Positions 1 through 8,594 of a stretch of 64,000 bases of DNA are shown one piece after another. Position 1 is the first letter of the stretch; the number at the start of each line of letters is the position of its first letter. A program made the position numbers and the translations under genes. The notes below the pieces were generated by a model, which did no database searches, was not told the DNA's origin, and was given only the letters and a program-made list of their open reading frames with translations. Origin of the DNA: an uncultured Psychrobacter sp. (GTDB lineage Bacteria > Pseudomonadota > Gammaproteobacteria > Pseudomonadales > Moraxellaceae); the NCBI RefSeq assembly GCF_947488565.1, contig NZ_CANKZC010000004.1, positions 248,001 to 312,000 on the forward strand. Reading direction: 5' to 3'.

Positions 1-740
1 TAGGATCTGCAAAGATCTTCCAAATGGACGTGCCTTTCGACGCAGCTACGCTTGAGCAAGCACATAAAGATGTGGTTAAACAAAATAAGTTGGCAGAAGC
101 TTATATTCGTCCACTTATTTGGGTTGGCGCAGAAAAGTTAGGTCTATCCTCACATGGTAACAGTATCAACGCGATGGTTGCAGCTTGGCACTGGGGCGCG
201 TATCTTGGTGACGAGGGCATCCAAAACGGTATTCGGGTTAAAACATCCTCTTATACACACCACATGCCAAACGTCACTATGTGTAAGGCTAAAGCCTCAA
301 GTAACTATCCTGTCTCTATCATGGCCAACCAAGAAGTGACTCGTAATGGCTATGACGAAGCCATCTTAATGGACCCACAAGGCTTTGTGTGTCAAGGTGC
401 AGGTGAGAATTTATTCTTAGTTAAGAACGGTGAACTACATACCCCAGATTTATCTGGCGGCGCACTAGATGGTATTACTCGTCGTACTATCTTGCAGTTT
501 GCGGCTGACTTAGGTATCAACGTCATCGAACGCCGTATCACGCGTGATGAGTTTTACTTAGCAGACGAGATTTTTATGACTGGTACTGCTGCTGAGGTCA
601 CACCGATTCGTGAATATGATGACCGTACTATCGGTAATGGTGGTCGCGGTCCATTGACCGAAAAGCTACAAACGTTATATTTTGACGTAGTACACGGCCG
701 TAATGAGAAATATATGGACTGGTTAAGCTTTATTGATTAA
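1..740 (+). CDS. ilvE: Branched-chain amino acid aminotransferase, 3' part
   Basis: This PLP enzyme moves the amino group between glutamate and the 2-oxo acids of leucine, isoleucine and valine in the cytosol. The frame is open from the first bases of the window, so the 5' end lies outside; the internal Met at base 24 is not the real start because the in-frame residues before it (SAKIFQ) fit the family. The PLP lysine lies in CKAKASSNY, followed by QGAGENLF and GTAAEVTP, all close to E. coli IlvE. The C-terminus looks complete. A terminator follows 22 bases after the stop, separating it from the glycosyltransferase genes downstream. Family identification is firm. Confidence 0.95.
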   Translation, partial: GSAKIFQMDVPFDAATLEQAHKDVVKQNKLAEAYIRPLIWVGAEKLGLSSHGNSINAMVAAWHWGAYLGDEGIQNGIRVKTSSYTHHMPNVTMCKAKASSNYPVSIMANQEVTRNGYDEAILMDPQGFVCQGAGENLFLVKNGELHTPDLSGGALDGITRRTILQFAADLGINVIERRITRDEFYLADEIFMTGTAAEVTPIREYDDRTIGNGGRGPLTEKLQTLYFDVVHGRNEKYMDWLSFID

Positions 741-762
741 CGTTATCTAGCAAAATTAAAAA

Positions 763-792
763 GGCTGAACATAATTGTTCGGTCTTTTTTTT
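763..792 (+). terminator. Intrinsic terminator after ilvE
   Basis: An 8-base stem (763-770 with 777-784, with GU pairs) closes a 6-base loop and is followed by eight Ts. It lies just after the ilvE stop and before the first glycosyltransferase gene. Confidence 0.8.
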
Positions 793-847
793 ATGTTAAT
801 ATACGGAGCATATTATTTATTCATACTATTTAAAGTGAGTAGTTTCG

Positions 848-1684
848 ATGCCAATGGGTACAAAAGCAGCATATAACAACAATATTAAGCAAATTATCTG
901 TATTAAATGGGGTACTAAATATGGCGCTGATTATGCCAATAAGCTCTATGGTATGGTATCACGCAATATTACGCCACCATTTCGCTTCGTCTGCTTTACT
1001 GACGATACTACAGACGTTCGTTCAGAGATTGAGTGTCAAGAACTGCCTCCTTTAGACGTGACTATGCCAACCAATACCTTAGGTAAATGGCCAAAGTCAC
1101 GACTTTGGGGTGAAAAGTTAGGTGATCTATCAGGAACTGTCCTATTTGTAGATCTGGATGTCATTATCGTTGATAGCCTTGATCCTTTTTTTGAGTATGG
1201 TAAACCTGATGATGTTATCTTGTCTTATAATCCAAGTAATCCCTTAGAGCGGTTAGGGCAAACGTCTTGCTTTCGTTTTCAAGTTGGTTCGTTGGTATCT
1301 CTTCAAGAAAAATTTAAAGCTGATCCGCAAGGTATCGCTGATAAATACCGCTTTGAGCAACGCTTTGTAACTCGTAATGCGCCAAATGGTGTCAAGTTGT
1401 TCCCAAAGAAATGGGTGGCCCATTTTAGACGTAAGTGTCGTCAACCGTTCCCGCTAAATTATATCAAAGAACCAAAAATCCCTAAAGGGGCACGCATTGT
1501 TATCTTCCCAGGTGGCCTATATCCCACCAATGCTATCGAGGGTAGATATGACAAAAAGTCAGCTAATAATATTAAAGACCATTTGAAAAACTTAAAACAC
1601 CCTAAAAACTTAAAGCATCCTCTTCGTCATCTACGTCATTTTATCTTGCCCGTAGATTGGGTTGAAAAGCACTGGAAAGAGTAG
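848..1684 (+). CDS. Putative LOS glycosyltransferase (GT-A type), paralogue of 8595-9395
   Basis: Probably a nucleotide-sugar glycosyltransferase acting on the inner face of the membrane during LOS core assembly. The first 110 residues follow a GT-A pattern: ICIKWGTKYG, FVCFTDD, then FVDLDVIIVD with a DxD pair at D102/D104. It is clearly related to the protein at 8595-9395 across its length. Two things are odd. The C-terminal motif IVIFHG of the paralogue is IVIFPG here (P220), so a likely metal-ligand histidine is missing. Residues about 245-263 carry a His/Lys-rich repeat (NLKHP twice). The start has only a weak ribosome binding site, and M3 is an alternative. The acceptor sugar cannot be told. 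Confidence 0.75.
   Translation: MPMGTKAAYNNNIKQIICIKWGTKYGADYANKLYGMVSRNITPPFRFVCFTDDTTDVRSEIECQELPPLDVTMPTNTLGKWPKSRLWGEKLGDLSGTVLFVDLDVIIVDSLDPFFEYGKPDDVILSYNPSNPLERLGQTSCFRFQVGSLVSLQEKFKADPQGIADKYRFEQRFVTRNAPNGVKLFPKKWVAHFRRKCRQPFPLNYIKEPKIPKGARIVIFPGGLYPTNAIEGRYDKKSANNIKDHLKNLKHPKNLKHPLRHLRHFILPVDWVEKHWKE
1587..1624 (+). repeat. 18-base tandem repeat inside a glycosyltransferase gene
   Basis: Two near-identical 18-base units encode NLKHPK and NLKHPL in the C-terminal part of the gene at 848-1684. The paralogue at 8595-9395 has no equivalent segment. In-frame slippage is a plausible origin. Confidence 0.55.
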
Positions 1685-1994
1685 TTATAAAGTCTGGTTA
1701 GGTTTAGCTTGTTTTCATTGGCGATAGTTTCATTTAATAGCTAACTGGCATTACCAAATGAAAGCTGCTATCAAATGCAATAGATAAGCTATATTATTAG
1801 ATGGTTATAGATTAAGTTTTACTCAGGTGCGACACCTATACTCACAGAAACTGCAAAAAACAACCCAATCCCACTTTATGGTCTGTGCAGTGGATTAACG
1901 ATTTTGCTAAATAATAAAGCTTATTGTTTGAAGTTTTCAGCAAGTGTGGAAGTTATAAAAATATAGAAATCTTTCATAACCAGTAGGTGAAAAA
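1685..1994. other. Intergenic gap, 310 bases, between two glycosyltransferase genes
   Basis: AT-rich with no convincing reading frame. It contains an 8-base inverted repeat (tttcattt at 1728-1735, aaatgaaa at 1756-1763) with a 20-base loop but no T-run, so it is not a clear terminator. The promoter of the next gene probably lies here, but I cannot place it. Confidence 0.4.
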
Positions 1995-2861
1995 ATGGAA
2001 AATAATGCTGCTATCAAAATATTTGTCGGCTGTGACCCCAACAATTCTGATTTAGAACAAATGATGGTGCTGGATTATAGCGTTCATAAACATACCGATA
2101 CTCCTGTAGAGATCATCTGGATGCAACTATCGCGTGACCCTGAAAGTTTTTGGTACTCAAACCCGAAGGCTGGCGAGGGCTGGAATACAGCCAAATGGGC
2201 AACGCCTTTTTCAGGGTTTCGTTGGGCGATTCCAGAGTATTGCAACTTTGAGGGTCGTGCCATTTATATGGATGCTGATATGGTGATCTTAGATGATATA
2301 GAAGCGTTATGGCAGCACCCTATTGAAGGACAGTCGATTGTAGCGGCAAAAACCAAAGCGGACATGACACGTTTATGTACGTGTGTTTGGGACTGCAGCA
2401 AGGCTGAAGACACGCTATTACCAATTAAACAGCTCAGAACAGATGAGGATAGTCATAAAAAAATGATGGAGCTCATCAAAAAACAACCTGAACTCATTGA
2501 ATCTTATCAAGACAGCTATAACTGTGTCGATGGCGAAGGTTTGGCTATAAAAGATATCAAAATACTGCACTATTCAGATATGGGTACCCAGTTCAGTCAT
2601 AAATACTCGATACCTAGAATCGAAAAAGAAGGCAGTCAGCATTGGTTTGATGGCAAAATCATGCCGCACCCAAGACCGGAGCTTAGTGACTTATTTGATC
2701 AATATTATCAAGAAGCCTTGCAAGCTGGTTATCAACTTGATGATTACCGAATAGAGCCTTTTGGAAGCTTTCCTAAAAAGACCCATAAGCGCTATAAAGG
2801 TAATAAAATCACTCGTCCAAAAGCGATAAAGACGGTATTTTCACGGTTATTCAAGCGCTAA
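1995..2861 (+). CDS. Glycosyltransferase family 8-like protein
   Basis: Probable retaining glycosyltransferase for LOS core sugars. It opens with IKIFVGCDP, carries YMDADMVILDD (DxD metal site at D93/D95) and has LHYSDMG with H192 near the C-terminal side, the usual order of GT8 metal ligands. Length (288 residues) is normal for bacterial GT8 enzymes. The last 40 residues are basic, which fits peripheral membrane binding as in other LPS glycosyltransferases. The start is supported by taggtga a few bases upstream. It sits between other glycosyltransferase genes on the same strand. Donor and acceptor are unknown. Confidence 0.8.
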   Translation: MENNAAIKIFVGCDPNNSDLEQMMVLDYSVHKHTDTPVEIIWMQLSRDPESFWYSNPKAGEGWNTAKWATPFSGFRWAIPEYCNFEGRAIYMDADMVILDDIEALWQHPIEGQSIVAAKTKADMTRLCTCVWDCSKAEDTLLPIKQLRTDEDSHKKMMELIKKQPELIESYQDSYNCVDGEGLAIKDIKILHYSDMGTQFSHKYSIPRIEKEGSQHWFDGKIMPHPRPELSDLFDQYYQEALQAGYQLDDYRIEPFGSFPKKTHKRYKGNKITRPKAIKTVFSRLFKR

Positions 2862-2988
2862 TAGAAAGGCGGTACTAATAAAGCGCTTAATCAGTGTTAG
2901 CATATGAAAGATTCAAAATAAAAGAAAGGTATTATGTGTCTTTGTTTTATAAATGTAGGCGTCTTGACACATCAATAGGTCAGTTTTT

Positions 2989-4083
2989 ATGAGTCAAAAT
3001 AGCAAGATTGTAGTACTAGTTATCAGTTGTTTACAAGGAGGCGGGGCAGAACGCGTTGTACTTACCTTAGGGCAGGGGTTTTATGAGTTAGGTTATGAGG
3101 TGCATATTGTACGGTTCAAACCTTTAGTGGAATATGAGCTGAATCCAAACCTTAACTATCATTTGCTCAAATATAAGCCATATAAGCTGATATTGGGCGA
3201 GACACGTCGTAATAAAATCTTTGCGGGTGTGCTTGATAGCTATATTGCAAAGAACATCGGTCAACCCGATATCATTTTATCTAATCTCGAGCGCGCCGAT
3301 AGCGTGCTCAGCCATAGCAAGCTTGACAATGTCATTTACGTTATCCATAACACTTTATCGCTGTCGAATCAGTTTGAGCAAGTCAAAAACAGCGATAAAT
3401 TGAAATCCAAACTGATCGATATATACACCAAGCATCCTTGCGTGTGTGTCAGTCACGGGGTCAAAGAAGATTTTATAGCCAATATCGGTAAAGTTAGCTC
3501 GATAACCGCCATACATAATCCAATCGATAGAGATTATATTCAACGCATGGCAGAGGCATTCGTGCCTGAGTATCAAAATTACATCATCCATGTGGGTAGC
3601 TTTAAGCGTGCTAAGCGTCATGATGTCTTATTAAATGCTTACGCGCAAACCGATCAATCAATGCCTTTACTGCTGCTCGGCCAAGGAAAATACAAAAAAG
3701 AGATGGAGCAGTTGGCTGTAGAGCTCAATATACAAGACAAAATTGTGTTTTTAGGGTTTCAAGATAATCCTTTCCCTTTTATCAAACATGCTCAATTTAA
3801 AGTATTGACCTCTGACTGGGAGGGTTTTGCCTTAGTCATTGCTGAGTCTTTAGCGCTAGGGACGCCTGTTATTAGTACGGATTGTCCGTCTGGACCGAAC
3901 GAGCTTTTGCCAGAAGATAATTTGATGCCTATGAATGATATTAATGCCATCGCTGACAAACTAAAGCAAGCTATGTCAGATCCGCAGCAATTTGCTGCGC
4001 CATTTAATGAAGCGTTGTTACCGGTCGGTATCGCTGAAAAGTATATAGAATTTGCTGAAGGTTCAGTTGTTCTGTCTAACTAA
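2989..4083 (+). CDS. Glycosyltransferase family 4 (GT-B), copy 1 of a tandem pair
   Basis: Retaining GT-B glycosyltransferase, probably adding a hexose or N-acetylhexosamine to the LOS core. The N-terminal donor-independent domain starts IVVLVISCLQGGGAER. The C-terminal GT1/GT4 domain runs from about residue 190 (YIIHVGSF), with LLLLGQG and the E-x7-E signature at E278/E286 followed by GTPVIS. Length 364 is typical. It is closely similar from end to end to the next gene, with the C-terminal nucleotide-binding half best conserved. There is a 127-base gap after the GT8-like gene. The product linkage is not predictable from sequence alone. Confidence 0.85.
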   Translation: MSQNSKIVVLVISCLQGGGAERVVLTLGQGFYELGYEVHIVRFKPLVEYELNPNLNYHLLKYKPYKLILGETRRNKIFAGVLDSYIAKNIGQPDIILSNLERADSVLSHSKLDNVIYVIHNTLSLSNQFEQVKNSDKLKSKLIDIYTKHPCVCVSHGVKEDFIANIGKVSSITAIHNPIDRDYIQRMAEAFVPEYQNYIIHVGSFKRAKRHDVLLNAYAQTDQSMPLLLLGQGKYKKEMEQLAVELNIQDKIVFLGFQDNPFPFIKHAQFKVLTSDWEGFALVIAESLALGTPVISTDCPSGPNELLPEDNLMPMNDINAIADKLKQAMSDPQQFAAPFNEALLPVGIAEKYIEFAEGSVVLSN

Positions 4084-4200
4084 AATAGTTTCTATTATAA
4101 GAACTATTGTCCATTAGAAATTGTCCCCAAGTAGAATTAAATAAACCATTTGCTTCTTTGGGCTAATAATTATTTTGTATTAACGTACAAAAAAGACGCT

Positions 4201-4230
4201 TTGTATAACTATTTTAGATATTACTATATA
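4201..4230 (+). promoter_or_regulatory. Possible sigma-70 promoter before the second GT4 gene
   Basis: TTGTAT at 4201-4206 and TATATA at 4225-4230 are 18 bases apart, in the 200-base gap before the GT4 gene that starts at 4284. Such motifs are common by chance in AT-rich DNA, so support is weak. Confidence 0.3.
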
Positions 4231-4283
4231 ATGTTCGGAGAAAATTCAACATGTATCTACTTACCTAAATTTGAAGAGAAATA

Positions 4284-5375
4284 ATGCTGAACAATAAAAT
4301 AAGTAAAGACAAAGTTGTACTGTCTATTAACTCTTTGCAAGGCGCTGGCGCAGAGCGTTTTGTATTAACAATAGGCGCAGCGTTTCATAAGTTGGGTTTT
4401 GATGTACACATACTGCGTTTTAACTCTAAAGTCGAATTTACTTTGGATGGAAATTTAACATATCATTTGATTGAATATGATCGTTATAGAGTCTTACCTA
4501 AAGGTAGATTTCGTGACATGGTACTTGCTAAGACAGTGGATCGTTATATTAGGAAAAACATTACCAATCCTGTCTTGATTCTATCTAATTTAGAACGCTC
4601 AGATAATATTTTTAGCTATAGTAAGCTGCCTAATATTGTTTATGTTATTCATAATACTCTATCGCTATTACATAAATTTGAGCAGACAAAAAAAACAAAA
4701 GGTAGAAAAGATAGTTTTAAGAGTATCTATTCAAAAAACCCTTGTGTATGTGTAAGTAATGGCGTTAAAGAAGATTTTATTAAACAGTTTGGTAATATCA
4801 CTCAAGTTACAGCCATTCATAATCCTACAGACAGGGAAGTAGTTCAAAAGCAAGCTAGTGCTTTTGTTCCTGAGTATCAAAACTATATTATTCATGTCGG
4901 TAGTTTTAAAGAAGCCAAACGCCATGATCTTCTTTTACAAGCATACGCTCAGACTGACCAATCTCTACCCTTATTACTTCTAGGTCAAGGTAAAGACCAA
5001 ATTGAGATAGAAAGGTTAATCAGAGAGCTTGGTCTCGCTGATAATGTAAAACTTCTAGGCTTTTGTGAAAACCCTTATCCTTATATTAAGAATGCGAAGT
5101 TCAAAATTTTAACTTCTGATTGGGAAGGATGCCCTATGGTGATTCCAGAAGCTTTAGCGCTTGGTGTCCCAATAATCAGCACGGACTGCGAGTCAGGACC
5201 TAGAGAGGTGCTTCCGGAGAAAAACTTAATGCCCGTTAATGATGTTAATGCTATAGCGAATAAATTAAAATTAGCTATGCAAGATCCGCAACAGTTCTTT
5301 GCTGAGTTCGATGAATCATTACTACCTGTAGTTGCCGCAGAAAAATATTTAGACGTTGTCAAATATAAAAATTAA
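4284..5375 (+). CDS. Glycosyltransferase family 4 (GT-B), copy 2 of a tandem pair
   Basis: Paralogue of the preceding gene. Both share the GAER motif near the N-terminus, AIHNP, FVPEYQNYIIHVGSF, AYAQTDQS and LLLLGQGK, and the E-x7-E motif is at E281/E289 here. The acceptor-binding N-terminal half is less similar, which suggests a different acceptor. The coding DNA is visibly more AT-rich than copy 1 (many third-position A/T codons), so the two copies have had different histories or the duplication is old. The 200-base gap before it may hold its own promoter. It is the last gene of the + strand arm and converges on the - strand arm. Confidence 0.85.
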   Translation: MLNNKISKDKVVLSINSLQGAGAERFVLTIGAAFHKLGFDVHILRFNSKVEFTLDGNLTYHLIEYDRYRVLPKGRFRDMVLAKTVDRYIRKNITNPVLILSNLERSDNIFSYSKLPNIVYVIHNTLSLLHKFEQTKKTKGRKDSFKSIYSKNPCVCVSNGVKEDFIKQFGNITQVTAIHNPTDREVVQKQASAFVPEYQNYIIHVGSFKEAKRHDLLLQAYAQTDQSLPLLLLGQGKDQIEIERLIRELGLADNVKLLGFCENPYPYIKNAKFKILTSDWEGCPMVIPEALALGVPIISTDCESGPREVLPEKNLMPVNDVNAIANKLKLAMQDPQQFFAEFDESLLPVVAAEKYLDVVKYKN

Positions 5376-5490
5376 TTCTTTAATTTAGCAAACTGTTTTT
5401 ATAAAAGTATATGATATTTTTACAGTTATAACTGGAGTTCTGATTCTTATATTAAGTTAAGGTGTTCTGTAATTTTTTAGTTGGGTTTGT

Positions 5491-6264
5491 TTATTCCACC
5501 CACCATTTAGGCCGATCACTTTTATGTAGTGTACGCATAGTATGAAAGGCACTATGATTAGTTTGTAATCTATCAAAAATACTTAGTAGTATAGTAGCAG
5601 CGAGTTCGTCATTTTTATAAAAACTCTCATAGCGCTTACGCATGTTTATCAATGTATCATCAGAGCCAATTCGAAAATAAGTGAGGCCATCATATAAAGA
5701 GATATCACTACGGTACAATGCCTCGACGTTTTCAGTATCGACTGGATTCAATTCAGGACTACTAGCAGCGCCTAATTGTAAAAACTGCTTAGTTTCGTAA
5801 ACTCGCAAGGTATTTATAAGCGTAGCGGCATTCATCAAGATAGCCGCTCGGCTTGTATTTGAGGTGTGATCAATGAAAGTATCACATGCAGAGATAAGCC
5901 ATCGCAGCGGTAATTGCTGTAACAAATACTCTGTCTCTGTATTCCATAACTGCTCAAACTCTGCAAAAGTCTCAGCTACTTTATACTTACGGCGTAGCAG
6001 AACTACCAAAGTTGCATGGTAAAAGCTAAGCTCTGAGTAACCTATAAAGTAATGTTTTAAGTTATCTAAATGAGCGTTTAAATCCTTAGTTCTAGGTTTA
6101 TGAGTTAGTGCTTCGCTATCACACATTGATTCTGTAATAATCGTAGCTTTCATCTCATCAAAACTTCTATCATGATAAGTTTTTACAAGGCGAGCAGCAC
6201 CCAACCTCTTCTCACTTTTAAAAATTAAAATAGCTTTTCTCTTTAAAGCGTTCATTTTTGTCAT
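5491..6264 (-). CDS. Unknown protein in the LOS locus
   Basis: I do not recognise this 257-residue protein. It has a basic N-terminus (MTKMNALKRK), no signal peptide and no clear membrane segment; most of it reads as helical, with a central leucine-rich stretch (LRRKYKVAETFAEFEQ, LLQQLPLRW) and a tail ending PKWWVE. An AGGT ribosome binding site precedes the ATG. It is the last gene of the - strand arm, 77 bases after the GT42/MptE-like gene, and ends 115 bases from the convergent GT4 gene. The position suggests a role in LOS or surface polysaccharide assembly, but that is context only. Confidence 0.7.
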   Translation of the reverse strand: MTKMNALKRKAILIFKSEKRLGAARLVKTYHDRSFDEMKATIITESMCDSEALTHKPRTKDLNAHLDNLKHYFIGYSELSFYHATLVVLLRRKYKVAETFAEFEQLWNTETEYLLQQLPLRWLISACDTFIDHTSNTSRAAILMNAATLINTLRVYETKQFLQLGAASSPELNPVDTENVEALYRSDISLYDGLTYFRIGSDDTLINMRKRYESFYKNDELAATILLSIFDRLQTNHSAFHTMRTLHKSDRPKWWVE

Positions 6265-6341
6265 GATTTTGACCTAAATTTTAAGTTAGGAAAGAATAGA
6301 AGATCAATCCCTATTTTATAGTGTTTTAAGAGTTGATTTTA

Positions 6342-7220
6342 TTAATTGTTTTCAGTATGAATAATAGAGGTCATTAAGTCTTTAGAAACAGGCGAGTGGT
6401 TATATACGGTCACACCATGGTCCTGATAGACGCGTCCTAACAAATTAAAAGAAGGGATAATACGAGTGCTGACCGCTTTTTCTAACTTCGAGGGCGCGTT
6501 ATCGTTCTTACTCTCATAAAACCTTGGCTGATTGCTGTTAATTAGATCGATACCATATAGATGAACGGAGCCTGCTCGTCGCGAGAACGCCAACTGCGCT
6601 GCCACATAGGCCACTGTACCGGCTTCGACAAACCCATCAGTAATATCTAATGAAACGCCGATAGGCTGAGCTGTCTGTTGGTTTTCTATCACAAAATTTG
6701 GGTGCTTAGCAAAATGAGTTAGCGCTAATTTTGTTTTTTTTGGTTTGGTCACACGAGTAAATAGTTTTTGCAGACTATATTTCGATTTTAATAACTGTGG
6801 CTTAGCTAAAGGTCTATCGACAGCAAATATCATTCTAATAGAGTCGTGATACTGCTCTATAAGTTTAGGATGATAGCGAGCAATCGCTTCTAAAACACTC
6901 ATAGTGATATATAAAGGCTGACCGGCATAAGTGCTTTTAAGTAAGCTTAGCTGATGTTTTATAAATCTTTTATCACTAATAACATAACCGACAACCTGAC
7001 TAAATGCATGTTTGTTTAATAAACTCAAACTGCCATTGACAAAAATGCTTGGGGCATTTAATAAAAGCGGTTTAAAGCTAATATCAGAAACTGAGGGCCC
7101 AGAGGCGAAAATATTCACAGATTGACCATCAAGGTTTTGCTTATATTCATAACTATCAAAAGTTTTTATAGTAATAATACGTTTATTTATAGCAATATCG
7201 ATCTTACTTACAACATTCAT
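6342..7220 (-). CDS. GT42/MptE (DUF115)-like protein, probable surface-glycan enzyme
   Basis: The N-terminal half has VNIFASGPSVSDISF then FVNGS, the nucleotide-binding start seen in the sialyltransferase CstII (GT42) and MptE/DUF115 group. Later, GFVEAGTVAYVAAQLAF followed by VHLYGIDL matches the second conserved block of that fold. Residues between are basic and variable. This suggests transfer of a nonulosonic acid or a related sugar, or a phospho-sugar step, but neither a donor nor a CMP-sugar synthetase is encoded in this window. It lies 63 bases after ugd on the same strand, so co-transcription is likely. The family call is moderate; the reaction is unknown. Confidence 0.55.
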   Translation of the reverse strand: MNVVSKIDIAINKRIITIKTFDSYEYKQNLDGQSVNIFASGPSVSDISFKPLLLNAPSIFVNGSLSLLNKHAFSQVVGYVISDKRFIKHQLSLLKSTYAGQPLYITMSVLEAIARYHPKLIEQYHDSIRMIFAVDRPLAKPQLLKSKYSLQKLFTRVTKPKKTKLALTHFAKHPNFVIENQQTAQPIGVSLDITDGFVEAGTVAYVAAQLAFSRRAGSVHLYGIDLINSNQPRFYESKNDNAPSKLEKAVSTRIIPSFNLLGRVYQDHGVTVYNHSPVSKDLMTSIIHTENN

Positions 7221-7283
7221 GTTATAGCATCCATGTTTTACTATCGTCCAATTATAGTTTATTCATCCTTATACTTTTAGTAC

Positions 7284-8450
7284 TTAATCACTACCAAATA
7301 AATCCCGCGTAAATACTTTGTCTGCCACATCTTTTATCTCCTTTGATAGTCTGTTGGCTAAGATAACGTCACTGATAGACTTAAATTTTTCCAAATCTTC
7401 TATCACTTCTAAATCAAAGAATTTTTCTTCTGTTAGTACCGGCTCATACACGACGACTTCGATACCTTTTGTCTTGATACGTTCCATAATGCCTAAAATA
7501 GCAGAGGCTCTAAAATTATCCGAGCCACTTTTCATGACTAGCCTATATACACCAACCACTTTGGGCTTCTTTTCAATAATTTTTTCAGCAATAAAGTCCT
7601 TTCGTGTTCTATTAGAATCAACAATTGCCCTAATCAAGTTACTTGGAACTTCAACGTAATTGGCTAAGAGCTGCTTAGTGTCTTTAGGTAGACAATAGCC
7701 CCCGTAACCAAACGAGGGGTTGTTATAATGAGAACCGATACGAGGATCTAAACCAACGCCTTCAATAATTTGCTTAGTGGACAACCCAAATGTCTGCGCG
7801 TAAGTGTCTAGCTCATTAAAGTAGGCTACACGCATGGCTAGATAAGTATTGGAAAATAGCTTAATGGCCTCAGCTTCTGTCGATTCGGTAAATAGCAGTG
7901 GTACATCCTTTTTTATCGCGCCTTGTAACAATAACTTGGCAAACTGCTGAGCGCGCTCTGATTGCTCTCCGACGATGATCCTAGAAGGGTAGAGGTTGTC
8001 GTGTAGCGCTTGGCCTTCTCGTAAAAACTCAGGAGAGAAGATAATATTATCGGTATTGTAGCGCTCTTTTACGCCTAGGGTATAACCAACCGGTACGGTT
8101 GATTTGATAATAATAAGCGCTTGGGTATTGACGGATAAAACCTCTGAAAGGACGGCTTCTACGGTTGAGGTATTAAAATAATTGGTCTTGCTATCATAAT
8201 CCGTTGGCGTCGCTATGATAACAAAAGCAGCATCTTCATAAGCATGCTTGGCATCAAGAGAAGCAGTGAAGTTGAGAGTTTTATTACGCAAAAAGTTATC
8301 AATATCTTTATCTTCAATAGGTGATTGCTTAGCATTTAAAAGATTTATTTTTTCAGCCACCACGTCGACAGCGACAACTTGATTATGCTGCGCAAGAAGT
8401 ATAGCGTTTGATAGACCTACGTAGCCGGTACCTACAACGGCAATTTTCAT
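7284..8450 (-). CDS. ugd: UDP-glucose 6-dehydrogenase
   Basis: Oxidises UDP-glucose to UDP-glucuronate with two NAD+, giving a precursor for uronic acids and derived sugars in LOS or capsule. The Rossmann motif GTGYVGL is at residues 7-13, followed by STVPVG and SPEFLREG. The catalytic cysteine is C253 in [13 protein letters not shown]-terminal UDP-binding domain follows ([17 protein letters not shown]). Length 388 is the normal short bacterial form. It is inside the LOS locus, 144 bases after a glycosyltransferase gene. No epimerase or decarboxylase for UDP-glucuronate is nearby, so glucuronic acid itself may be the sugar used. Confidence 0.95.
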   Translation of the reverse strand: MKIAVVGTGYVGLSNAILLAQHNQVVAVDVVAEKINLLNAKQSPIEDKDIDNFLRNKTLNFTASLDAKHAYEDAAFVIIATPTDYDSKTNYFNTSTVEAVLSEVLSVNTQALIIIKSTVPVGYTLGVKERYNTDNIIFSPEFLREGQALHDNLYPSRIIVGEQSERAQQFAKLLLQGAIKKDVPLLFTESTEAEAIKLFSNTYLAMRVAYFNELDTYAQTFGLSTKQIIEGVGLDPRIGSHYNNPSFGYGGYCLPKDTKQLLANYVEVPSNLIRAIVDSNRTRKDFIAEKIIEKKPKVVGVYRLVMKSGSDNFRASAILGIMERIKTKGIEVVVYEPVLTEEKFFDLEVIEDLEKFKSISDVILANRLSKEIKDVADKVFTRDLFGSD

Positions 8451-8594
8451 AATAAATCCAAGTGGTTAGAGTAAGGTTTATCGCATAGAGTTATACAAAA
8501 TAAAGCGATGAACCTATAGGTAAATAGAGTAAGGTAATAATCTAGAACAGGGGGTTGTCATGCTTTGATAAAGAATGGCTAATTATCTTAGAAA

